Shown here one piece after another: positions 34,769-43,200 of a stretch of 64,000 nt of DNA. Location of the stretch: positions 1 to 64,000 of the forward strand of contig DATIWB010000005.1 in assembly GCA_035519675.1 (NCBI GenBank), written 5' to 3'. A program made the position numbers and the translations under genes. The DNA is from RPRB01 sp035519675. GTDB taxonomy: Bacteria > Myxococcota > Myxococcia > Myxococcales > Myxococcaceae. Every line of letters begins with the position of its first letter. Within the stretch, counting starts at the first letter, position 1. The notes beneath the pieces are model-generated. The model worked only from the letters and a program-made list of their open reading frames with translations, had not been told where the DNA came from and did not search any database.

Positions 34769-36217
34769 GTGGAGCTGCTGCTCGTTCTCGGGATTCCCCT
34801 GCTCGGCGCCGCGGTGCTGGCGGTGGTCGGCGCGCGCCGTCACGCGGCCGAGGTGAACGCCGGGATGAGCCTGGCCACGCTGGGGGCGGCGGCGATGCTC
34901 GTCCTCCGGGTCATCCGCCACGGACCGATGCTGGTCTGGCGCGAGCAGTTCTTCATCGACCCGTTCAACGTCTTCCTGGTGGCGCTCACCGCCTTCGTGG
35001 GGTTCACCACCGCGCTCTTCTCGCGTCCCTACATGCGCATCGAGGAGCACAAGGGTCGGATCACCCCGCGCCGCCTGCGGCTGTACCACAGCATGTACCA
35101 GCTCTTCATGGCGGCGATGCTGCTGGCGCTGCTGACCAACAACATGGGGATCCTCTGGGTGGCGATGGAGGCGGCGACCCTCTCCACCGTCCTCCTGGTC
35201 TCGCTCTACCGGACCCGGGCCAGCCTGGAGGCGGCCTGGAAGTACTTCATCCTCTGCGGAGTGGGGATCGCCCAGGCGCTCTTCGGGACCATCCTTCTCT
35301 ACTTCGCCGCGGAGGGGCTGCTGGGCGCGGAGGGGATGACGGCCCTCCTCTGGACCCATCTCGACGGCGTCAAGGCGCACCTCGAGCCGACGGTGATCGC
35401 GCTGGCCTTCGTGTTCCTCCTGGTGGGCTACGGGACGAAGGTCGGTCTGGCGCCGCTGCACAACTGGTTGCCCGACGCCCACGCCGAGGGCCCGACCCCG
35501 GTCTCGGCGGTGCTCTCGGGGTTGCTGCTCAACGTGGCGCTCTACGCGGTGATCCGCTGCAAGGTGCTGGCCGAGGGGTCCCTCCATCAGCTCCCCGGCC
35601 GGATGCTGATGGGTTTCGGGCTGCTCTCGGCGATCCTGGCGGCGTTCTTCCTCTGGCGCCAGCGGGACATCAAGCGGCTCTTCGCCTACTCGTCGATCGA
35701 GCACATGGGAATCGTGACCTTCGCCTTCGGGATGGGCGGGCCGGTGGCGAACTTCGCGGCGCTCCTCCACATGACGGTGCACTCGCTGACCAAGTCGGCG
35801 ATCTTCTTCGCCGCCGGTCACGCCACGCAGACCGCCGGCACTCAGCGGATGGACGGCATCCGCGGTCTGCTGGTGCTGAGCCCGACGATCGGCTGGGGCC
35901 TGATGCTGGGGGCGCTGGCCATCCTCGGGCTCCCTCCCTTCGGGGTCTTCGCCAGCGAGTTCCTGATCCTCACCACCGCGATGCGCGATCACCCCTGGGC
36001 GACGCCGATCCTCCTCGCCGCGCTGGGGGTGGCCTTCGCGGCGATCTTCGGCCGGGTGCAGCCGATGGTCTTCGGGGAGACACACGGCCGGCCCCTGCCG
36101 CACTCGCCGGCACTGCTCCCGGTGTTCGTCCACCTGGCGATGGTGCTGCTCCTCGGCCTCTACATGCCGCCGGCTCTGGCCGAGTGGTACCGCCTGGCGG
36201 CGCGGTTGATCGGCTGA
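34769..36217 (+). CDS. hyfF: HyfF-like second proton-translocating subunit
   Basis: A 482-residue antiporter-like subunit with about 13 membrane segments, shorter than the hyfB-like one and without its long tail. The conserved segments WVAMEAATLSTVLLVSLYRT, the GYGTKVGLAPLHNWLPDAHAEGPTPVSAVLSG region and DIKRLFAYSSIEHMG are intact. With the hyfB-like protein it gives the complex two ion-pumping modules, as in hydrogenase 4. GTG start at 34769; it follows AGGAGG at the end of the hyfE-like gene. Confidence 0.93.
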   Translation: MELLLVLGIPLLGAAVLAVVGARRHAAEVNAGMSLATLGAAAMLVLRVIRHGPMLVWREQFFIDPFNVFLVALTAFVGFTTALFSRPYMRIEEHKGRITPRRLRLYHSMYQLFMAAMLLALLTNNMGILWVAMEAATLSTVLLVSLYRTRASLEAAWKYFILCGVGIAQALFGTILLYFAAEGLLGAEGMTALLWTHLDGVKAHLEPTVIALAFVFLLVGYGTKVGLAPLHNWLPDAHAEGPTPVSAVLSGLLLNVALYAVIRCKVLAEGSLHQLPGRMLMGFGLLSAILAAFFLWRQRDIKRLFAYSSIEHMGIVTFAFGMGGPVANFAALLHMTVHSLTKSAIFFAAGHATQTAGTQRMDGIRGLLVLSPTIGWGLMLGALAILGLPPFGVFASEFLILTTAMRDHPWATPILLAALGVAFAAIFGRVQPMVFGETHGRPLPHSPALLPVFVHLAMVLLLGLYMPPALAEWYRLAARLIG

Positions 36218-36220
36218 GCG

Positions 36221-37768
36221 ATGGCACCTGCGACCTCAGCGGTGAAGGGAGTGCCGCTCCTGGCCAACGTCCGGGGCAGGCGCCTCCTCGCTCTCGAGCG
36301 CGACCAGTGGAGCGGAATGGCCGAGTCGATGAAGGCCGGTGGAGCGGGGCTCCTGGCCCTGTGGGGCACCGACGATCGCGACCGGGACGGGCGCTTCCGG
36401 GTCCACGCGGCGTACCTTTTGCCCGGCGAGGTGGTGCTCGTCGAGCATCCCCTGTCCCCCGGAGACGAGAGCTACCCGAGCCTGGCGCCGCTCTTTCCGG
36501 TGGCGGGGCGGCTGGAGCGCGCGGTTGCCGATCTCCTGGGCCTGCGCGCCGAGGGAGGCGACGGGCGGGGATGGCTCCGGCACGGAGGCTGGCCGGAGAC
36601 CGTCTTTCCCCTGCGGAGAGACAGCGCCGCGACCGGGAACTTCCCCCGCTCCTCGGTGGCGTACCCGTTCGTCGCCGTGACCGGGGATGGGGTGCACGAG
36701 ATTCCGGTCGGCCCGGTCCACGCTGGAATCATCGAGCCGGGCAACTTCCGCTTCTCCGTGGTGGGGGAGAAGGTCCTCCGGCTGGAGCAGCGCCTGGGCT
36801 ACACCCACAAGGGAGTGGCGAAGCGGTTCGAGCAGCTCTCGCAGCAGGATGGCCACCGGCTCGCCGCGCGCCTCTCGGGCGACTCGGCAGTCGCCTTCTC
36901 CTGGGCGTACTGCGCGGCGCTGGAGACCCTCACCGGTACCGCCGTGCCGCCCCGCGCGGCGGCGTTGCGGGCGCTGGCGCTGGAGCGGGAGCGAATCGCC
37001 AATCACCTCGGCGACCTGGGAGCGCTGGGCAACGACGCGGGGTTCGGCCTCGGGCTCGCCCAGTTCTCCCGGCTCAAGGAGGATCTCCTCCGGGCCAACG
37101 CGGCTGCGCTGGATGCCCGCTACCTGCTGGATCTCGTGGTCCCCGGAGGCGTGGCCAGCGACATCGGCCGGGAGAGTCGGAACGCCCTGATCCAGCAGCT
37201 GGTTCCGCTGCAGACCGCGGTCGTCGAGCTGCGCACCCTCTACGACGAGCATCCTGGGCTGCAGGATCGCTTTCGCGACGCGGGCCGACTGGACCGGGCG
37301 CTGGCGGAGAAGCTCGGCGCGGTGGGCCTGGCCGCGCGCGCCTCGGGCATCCAGCGCGACCTCCGGCGGGACCTGCCCTGGCCTCCCTACGACGCGCTGG
37401 ATCCGAAGGTCGTGGTCCAGAGCACGGGCGACGTGGCCGCGCGGGTGCAGGTGAGATTCGGCGAGCTGCTGGAGTCGATCCGGCTCAGCCGGGCGCTGCT
37501 GGAAGGGTTGCCGGAGGGCGCGGTCCGCGTCGAGATCCCCTTCGCGCCGGGGGATCGCCTGGGGCTGGGGGCGATCGAGGGCTGGCGCGGGCCGGTGCTG
37601 ATCGCGCTTCACACCGGGGCGGAGGGCACCATCCGGCGCTGCCACGCCCACGATCCGTCGTGGCAGAACTGGCCGCTGCTGGAGCATGCCATCCTCGACA
37701 ACATCGTCCCGGACTTCCCGCTGATCAACAAGTCGTTCAACCTCTCCTACAGCGGGCACGACGGGTGA
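36221..37768 (+). CDS. hyfG: HyfG/NuoD-like large subunit lacking the Ni-binding cysteines
   Basis: A 515-residue protein fusing a NuoC-like N-terminal part (about 1-165) to a NuoD/hydrogenase-large-subunit-like part (about 175-515). The conserved start of the second part, IEPGNFRFSVVGEKVLRLEQRLGYTHKG, is clear. Where real group 4 [NiFe] hydrogenases have the first CxxC (ERICGIC), this protein has LSGDSAVAFS (Ser219 to Ser222). Where they have the last DPCxxC, it has NLSYSGHDG at the C-terminus. No CxxC motif exists anywhere in the protein. It therefore cannot hold a NiFe site and belongs with energy-converting-hydrogenase-related (Ehr) large subunits. Its redox partner is unknown. Confidence 0.92.
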   Translation: MAPATSAVKGVPLLANVRGRRLLALERDQWSGMAESMKAGGAGLLALWGTDDRDRDGRFRVHAAYLLPGEVVLVEHPLSPGDESYPSLAPLFPVAGRLERAVADLLGLRAEGGDGRGWLRHGGWPETVFPLRRDSAATGNFPRSSVAYPFVAVTGDGVHEIPVGPVHAGIIEPGNFRFSVVGEKVLRLEQRLGYTHKGVAKRFEQLSQQDGHRLAARLSGDSAVAFSWAYCAALETLTGTAVPPRAAALRALALERERIANHLGDLGALGNDAGFGLGLAQFSRLKEDLLRANAAALDARYLLDLVVPGGVASDIGRESRNALIQQLVPLQTAVVELRTLYDEHPGLQDRFRDAGRLDRALAEKLGAVGLAARASGIQRDLRRDLPWPPYDALDPKVVVQSTGDVAARVQVRFGELLESIRLSRALLEGLPEGAVRVEIPFAPGDRLGLGAIEGWRGPVLIALHTGAEGTIRRCHAHDPSWQNWPLLEHAILDNIVPDFPLINKSFNLSYSGHDG

Positions 37769-37776
37769 GGTGATCG

Positions 37777-38304
37777 ATGTTCGACCTGTTCAGACGCATC
37801 CTTCGCACCGGAGTGCTGAGCGAGCCCCTGCCTGCACCGGCCGGGCTGCCGGTCGACGAGCGCCGGATCCAGGAGGAGCTGCTGGCGGTGCTCGGCCGTG
37901 CGCTGTGTATTCGCCAGGTCGACGCCGGCTCGTGCAACGGATGCGAGCTGGAGATCCACGCGCTGAACAACCCCTATTACAACCTCGAGGGAGCGGGCAT
38001 CCGCTTCGTGGCCAGCCCCCGGCACGCAGATCTCTTGCTGGTGACCGGGCCCGTCTCGGTGAACATGGAGGAGGCGCTTCGTCGCACGTACGCGGCCACG
38101 CCGGACCCGAAGCTGGTGGTGGCGGTGGGGGACTGCGGCGCCTGCGGCGGAATCTTCGGCGAGAGCTACGCCAGCCTGGGAGGCGTGGCAAAGGTGATTC
38201 CGGTGGATGTGACGGTTCCCGGATGTCCGCCGAGCCCGATCGCCATCCTGCAGGGGATCCTCGCCGCGACCCGCAAGGTTCCACCGCGCTCGGAGCGCGC
38301 CTAG
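37777..38304 (+). CDS. hyfI: HyfI/NuoB-like iron-sulfur small subunit
   Basis: A 175-residue small subunit of the NuoB/HyfI family. All cluster-binding cysteines are present: CNGC (Cys53 and Cys56), GDCGACGG (Cys120, with Cys123 nearby) and PGCPPSP (Cys150). It should carry one [4Fe-4S] cluster next to the large subunit, even though that subunit has lost its metal site. GAGGTGAT precedes the ATG at 37777. The stop codon TAG (38302-38304) lies inside the CTAG end of the palindromic element downstream. No ferredoxin-like subunit (hyfA/hyfH) or maturation gene follows. Confidence 0.94.
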   Translation: MFDLFRRILRTGVLSEPLPAPAGLPVDERRIQEELLAVLGRALCIRQVDAGSCNGCELEIHALNNPYYNLEGAGIRFVASPRHADLLLVTGPVSVNMEEALRRTYAATPDPKLVVAVGDCGACGGIFGESYASLGGVAKVIPVDVTVPGCPPSPIAILQGILAATRKVPPRSERA

Positions 38305-38486
38305 TGCCTCGACCGGGGTGTACTGACCGCTGCGCTGGCCGATCCTCTTGCTGCGACGCGCAGACTCGTCCCTACGCTGCTCGACGTGCCGACGGGCACG
38401 CCTCCGCTGCTCGGTCCTCGTGTGCGCCGTCTCGCTTCGGTCTCTGCCATCTCGCTGTGCTCACTGCACCCCGGTCGAGGCACTAG
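38301..38486. mobile_element. 186-bp near-palindromic MITE-like element with CTAG ends
   Basis: Twenty bases at the left end (38301-38320, beginning CTAGTGCCTCGACC) are repeated exactly in inverted form at the right end (38467-38486). The match weakens inward but continues for about 14 more bases. At the exact centre is a second inverted repeat, CGTGCC and GGCACG (38385-38390 and 38395-38400). The element has no credible gene. It sits between two convergent genes, and the CTAG at each end supplies the TAG stop codon of its neighbour (hyfI on the left, lipoprotein on the right). CTAG could be the duplicated target or part of the repeat. A bidirectional transcription terminator is an alternative reading. 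Confidence 0.6.
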
Positions 38487-38878
38487 CGTGAGATCCTGCC
38501 CGGAGACGGCCTCGCCGACTCCAGAGCAGTCCGACAGGCGGCGGTCCGCTGGTATCCCGCGACCGCCGATGCCGTGAAGAGGGTGCCCGTCGCTGCGCCT
38601 CCGATGATGGCATACACCCCCGCGGTAGAAGAGGCGTCCTGGAAGCCCGAGAAGGCCGAGGCGGCGAAGATCCCGGCGCCGACCAGGGCCAGTGACAGTG
38701 TGGCCAGGGCGGTGTCCACTGCCGGCGCGGCAACGGAGGACGTGCACTCGAGCGAGGGGGCTCCGGACGGCTGCGCGTACCGGCCTGGCTCCGGCCCACG
38801 AGTGAAGATGAAGGAGCAACCGGGGCTCGTCGTCGCGAGGGCGATGATCACTGCGATGCGCTGTCCAGGGATGCCCAT
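38483..38878 (-). CDS. Small lipoprotein, paralogue of the one at 54424
   Basis: A 131-residue protein with a hydrophobic start and a lipobox-like TSPGC (Cys about 21). Two hydrophobic segments follow (around VDTALATLSLALVGAGIF and AGVYAIIGGAATGTLFTASAVAGY), and then YQRTAACRTALES. The order of a CTSS-type segment, two glycine-rich membrane-like helices and GYxRTAxCRxxxE is shared with the lipoprotein at 54424-54900. The ATG at 38878 is chosen because it gives a normal signal peptide; an upstream in-frame ATG would add twelve residues. Its stop codon is inside the right end of the palindromic element. Function unknown; probably cell-envelope. Confidence 0.7.
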   Translation of the reverse strand: MGIPGQRIAVIIALATTSPGCSFIFTRGPEPGRYAQPSGAPSLECTSSVAAPAVDTALATLSLALVGAGIFAASAFSGFQDASSTAGVYAIIGGAATGTLFTASAVAGYQRTAACRTALESARPSPGRISR

Positions 38879-38974
38879 GATGCGAAGCTCGCGGTTGCAT
38901 CCGCTGAGCCACATGGAGATCTCGAGTCCGGGAAGAGGCCTCGCTCCGGGCAGCGCTCATTCGCTGTGCGGCGT

Positions 38975-39004
38975 GCTGCGCAGCTCTGCAATCAGCTGCG
39001 CAGC
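38975..39004 (-). terminator. Hairpin of two copies of a 10-bp palindrome
   Basis: GCTGCGCAGC, which is its own complement, occurs at 38975-38984 and again at 38995-39004, exactly 20 bases apart. Together the copies can form a stem of about 11 pairs with a loop of about ten bases. It is 19 bases after the stop of the TonB-like gene and upstream of the small lipoprotein gene. It could end transcription of the former or act as a twin operator (two helix turns apart) for the latter. Confidence 0.4.
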
Positions 39005-39022
39005 TTCGCGAACGCCCCCCCC

Positions 39023-39865
39023 TCAACGCCGGCCGCTGAAGGAGAAGCGGATCGCGTACTCGGTCTCGAACGGCTCCCGCTCGAAGGTGGCCGGGGCGAA
39101 CCTGGCGCGGGTCAGCTGCTCGATGAACCATCGGCCGGGGGCCGAGTCGGGTCCGCGGCAGTCGTGGGCGTGCCCGGTCACCGAGACCCAGCAGATGACC
39201 TCCCCTTCCGCTCCGATGACACCCTCGAGGGGTGTTGGAGGCACCTCATCCAGAAGGCGAGGGGCCTGAAACGACTCATCGAGCCGACCGCAGGCGGCAG
39301 TCTGGCCGCCGGCACACGCAGCGCCCAGCAGTCGACTGGCCCGGTGCGGGTCGCGAGTCCCCCCATCCGGCGCGAGGAGGGCGAGCGCCGCGGCCAGACA
39401 TCCCGCGCCGTTGCTGCCTTTGCATGCCTCCACCTCCCCGGATTCGAGGGGTGGACGCCAGCTTCCCGTGCGCTCGGTGATGGCGGGGATGTCGAAGCGA
39501 AAGTTGAAGATGTAAGAGATGCGGACCGGCGTGCCGCCGTAGGTGGCGGGAGCGAAAGAGGCGCTCTCCAGCTTGCCAATCACCCAGGAGTCGAAGCCGG
39601 GGAGGGATTTGAGCGTCTGACAGTCCTGGACCAGGCCCTGCTCGGTGAGGACGCACCGGACGCTGAGCGTTCCCGTCACCCGGTGAGCCGTTGCCTGCGG
39701 TGGATACGACCAGTCGATGGGTGTCACCGGATGGGGCTCGGTCATCCCCGCGGGAAAGCCGGGCGGGTTCTCGGCGGCGTGGTGAAGACACCCGAACGCG
39801 AGCGGCGCACCGACCGCGAACCAGCTCCACGGCGCGAGAATCCACCTGACTCGCCAAGGCTGCAT
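39023..39865 (-). CDS. Envelope protein with two TonB C-terminal-like domains
   Basis: A 280-residue protein with an N-terminal hydrophobic segment that ends in GAPLAFGC (possible lipobox, Cys26). Two regions resemble the TonB C-terminal fold: about 62-125 (TGTLSVRCVLTEQGLVQDCQ, LESASFAPATYGGTPVRISYIFNFRF) and about 218-278 (GEVICWVSVTGHAHDCR, LTRARFAPATFEREPFETEYAIRFSF). Between them is a cysteine-bearing helical stretch (VEACKGSNGAGCLAAALALL, LLGAACAGGQTAACGRLDES), similar to short Sel1-like repeats with paired cysteines. There is no Pro-rich linker, so it is not a classical energy-transducing TonB. Function unknown. Confidence 0.7.
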   Translation of the reverse strand: MQPWRVRWILAPWSWFAVGAPLAFGCLHHAAENPPGFPAGMTEPHPVTPIDWSYPPQATAHRVTGTLSVRCVLTEQGLVQDCQTLKSLPGFDSWVIGKLESASFAPATYGGTPVRISYIFNFRFDIPAITERTGSWRPPLESGEVEACKGSNGAGCLAAALALLAPDGGTRDPHRASRLLGAACAGGQTAACGRLDESFQAPRLLDEVPPTPLEGVIGAEGEVICWVSVTGHAHDCRGPDSAPGRWFIEQLTRARFAPATFEREPFETEYAIRFSFSGRR

Positions 39866-40238
39866 CGGCCGACACCCAATGCGAGTCGCCAGGTCGACGT
39901 CTGATCCGACTCGCCTGAAGGACCGACCCTACCTCGAAGTCAGGCAGTCGGGCAGCCGCCCAGTGGCGCATTTCCGATGTCTCTCGCGAGGGGAGCCGGC
40001 ATGGGCCCGAGCATGTCCGTGCCGGTCCTGGCATCTCGAACGGGAAGCCCCTCGGAACGCTCACCGGCGCTTCCACGAACGAGTGCGCTTGCCAGAGGAG
40101 TGGTCGGTAGGTCTGGACGCGGTGATCGGACGGAGCGGGGCGATGCGGTCCGGCCTGACCCAGGAACCGTTTCGTCCATTTCTCACGCGTTCCATGCGGG
40201 GCGGTGCTTGACTCGCCCGCCGTCCAGGGAGGTCCGCC
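39866..40238. other. Intergenic region without a gene; inverted repeat near the TonB-like gene
   Basis: This 373-base gap separates two divergent genes. One plus-strand open frame (39879-40211) exists but has an Arg-rich composition and no family, so it is not called. GCGAGTCG (39881-39888) and its complement CGACTCGC (39907-39914) lie just upstream of the TonB-like gene start and could be an operator. GGGAGG at 40227-40232 serves the protease gene. Confidence 0.4.
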
Positions 40239-43200
40239 ATGGGAACCGGCTGCTGTGCGCCGCGCGGTGCGCTCCTCGTCCCCGCCATCGGACTGACCCT
40301 CTGGGTCGCCGGAGCGCTCGTGCCGCCGGAGGCCGCCGCGCAGTGCCCGACCTTCGGTCCGCCCACTCCGTTCGGCGCCGCGGCGGGGACGCTCGCCCCG
40401 GCGGACTACGACGTCGACGGCAACCCCGACCTCGCGGTGGGCGGCGTCGTGCTCTACGGCGATGGCGCGGGTGGCTTCGGCGCTCCGGTCAGCGTACTGA
40501 ACATCTCTGCGCTGGCCGCGGTCGACCTGGGCGGCGTCGACCCTCCCGTCCCGGGAATCAACAACGCGGCACCGGAGCTGGTGGGGGTCTCCACGGTCAA
40601 CGGGAACGCCGCCGTGGGCCTGGGCTCGGGGAGCAGGGGCTTCCCCTTCCAGCTCCTGGCCGGCTTCCCGGTGGAGGCAGCTCCTCCGCGGGCCGCCGTC
40701 GCCGCGGATCTCAACGGGGACGGCATCCCGGAGCTGGTGATCGCCTACGGCAACCCGGTCAACGCGCTCTTCGTCTGGATCGGCACGAACACGTCGACGA
40801 ACTGGGTCAGCGAGATCCCGCCGCTCGAGATCAGCTTCGATGACCCGGTCGCCCTGGCGGCCGGCGACTTCGACGACGACGGTCGGATGGAGCTCCTGGC
40901 GCTCAGCCGTCGCTCCAACCTCGTCGCCGAGCTCAAGTTCACCGGACGCCGGACGTTCGTCTCTCAGAACGTCGCGATCTCCGGAGGCCCGACCGCCATG
41001 GCGGTGGCGGATCTCGACGGGGACGGGCTCCTGGACGTGGTGATCACCACCGGAAACGGGGAGCTGGTCTCGGCGCTGGGGACCGGAGCGATCGTCACCG
41101 GGGCCAACGGGGCGCCCGCGGCGTTCGGCTCGCTCGAGCGGGTGTCGCTGGGCGGTAACCCGCTCGGCGTCGTGCTCGGGGACGTCGACGGGGACCGGCG
41201 GACTGATGCGGTGGTGGTGGACCGGGGAACGCAGCGGGTCATCCCGCTCATCGGCGACGGGAAGGGCGGCTTCACTCCGGGCACCGGGCTGCCCACCGGC
41301 TCACCCGCGCCGACCTCGGTGATGCTCGCCGACCTCGACCACGATGGCGCCCTGGACATCGTCTCCGGTGACGCGAGCGATGCCCATGTCTTCGTGCGCC
41401 ACAACGGCTGCGCCGGAGCGGCGCTGGACCTCGAGGTCACCGGGATGGAGGTGACGCAGGGGATCCAGGATCTCGGGAACTCGGTGGTCCTGGTGGCGGA
41501 CCGCCCCACCTTCGTCCGTGTTCACGTGAAGGCGGGTGCCCCCGTCGACGGCGTGACCGCCCGCCTGGCCCGGACCGACGGCAACGGCACCGAGCTCGAG
41601 CGACCCCTCTGGCCGAGCAACCCGGGAGGCAGCATCACCGTCCGTGCCGCCCCCGACCGTTCCGAGCTCTCGCAATCGTTCCTCTTCGAGCTCCCTCCCG
41701 CCTGGACTGCTCAGGGAGTGCTCCACCTCACCGCGACCGTCAACCCCGACCACCTCCCCGGCGAGACGTCCTTCGCCAACAACGTCGCCTCCCGGGACGT
41801 GACCTTCCAGACCACCAATCCGATCAAGATCGAGCTGGTCAAGGTGAAGTTCTTCACCCGGGCCGGGCCGGACACCGGCTGCGGCCAGGACTCGGTGCCT
41901 TCCGACGCCGATCTCGACCTCGCCGAGTCCGCGCTGAGGCGAGAGCTGCCGACGGCGAAGCTGGTCATCACCCGAGCCGCGGACGTCTGGGACTCAGGTC
42001 TGCAGCTCGACTGCACGCTCAACATTGCGCTGGGGGTCGACTCGGGAATGGTCCTCGACGCCTTCCGGACCGCCTTCGCCTCCGCGCCGCAGGACCGGAT
42101 CCGTCTGGGCCTCGTCAAGCGAGACGCCTTCGGCGGCCTCGCCCCCGCGGGCTCCAGCTGGTTCGCCGTCGCGGAGGCTGGGATCGACCAGGTCGCGGTC
42201 CACGAGATCGGTCACACCCTGGGCCGGTTCCATACCGTGTCCCCGAACGGTCCGCCCTGCAGTCCGGCGCTCACCCCCACGCGGCTCGACGCCTCGTATC
42301 CCTACCCCAGTGGCCTCATCGGCGGCCCGTCCGCGCAGCCCGACCGGTTCGTCGGCTTCGACCTGGGCGACGCGACCGCCGCCCGGTGGCCCATTCTCCG
42401 GCGCGTGGTGCCGCCGACGACGGGGGATCTGATGGGGTACTGCCAGCAGACCTGGTCCTCGGACTACACCTGGACCGGCAACCGCAACGGGATCAACGCC
42501 CACTTCACCCCCACCGACCCGAGCGGCGACTTCCTCCGCGTGACCGCCCGGCTCGATCCCTCGGGGGGCAAGCTCTCCGGGCTCGGGGCGGTACGATTGG
42601 GCAGCGTCGGAGCGCTCGCTCCGCCCTCGCCCGGGAAGTGGCACCTCCAGCTGCTGGACGGAAAGGACGTGGTGCTCTCCGACCACCGGTTCTCACCCAC
42701 GCCGGACGCCGACGGCCCGGCGAGCGGGATCGAGGAGACGCTCGACTTCATGGCCGGGACGCGGAGCATCGTCGTCCTCGATCCCGGAGGCAGGCGGCTC
42801 GGCTCGCTCCCGGTCAGCGCCCATGCGCCGGGGGTCGGAAAGCTCACCCTCTCCACCGGGAAGGTGGTGCCCGCCTCGGGCCCGGTCGGCGTGCTCTGGT
42901 CTCCCTCGGACGCCGACGGCGACCCGCTCCTCGCGGATCTCCTCTGGAGCCGCGACGGCGGCAGCACCTTCGAGCCCATCGCCAGCGGGATCGTCGGCTC
43001 GACCTACACCTTCGACGCCAGCCGGCTCTCCGGCACCGGGGGCAAGGCCAGCGGGATGCTGCGCGTCGTGGTTCGGGACCCGGTCCTGACCGCGGTCACC
43101 GACCTGGGCGGAATCGTCGCCGCGGGCTCGCCCCCGCGCATCCGCATCCTCGCGCCGTTCGCCGGCCAGACCTACGTGCGCGGTCAGACCGCGGTGCTCC

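Noticed and set aside
39879..40211. A 110-codon plus-strand frame before the protease gene
   Set aside because: Arg-rich composition, no Shine-Dalgarno, no family; it fits background open frames.
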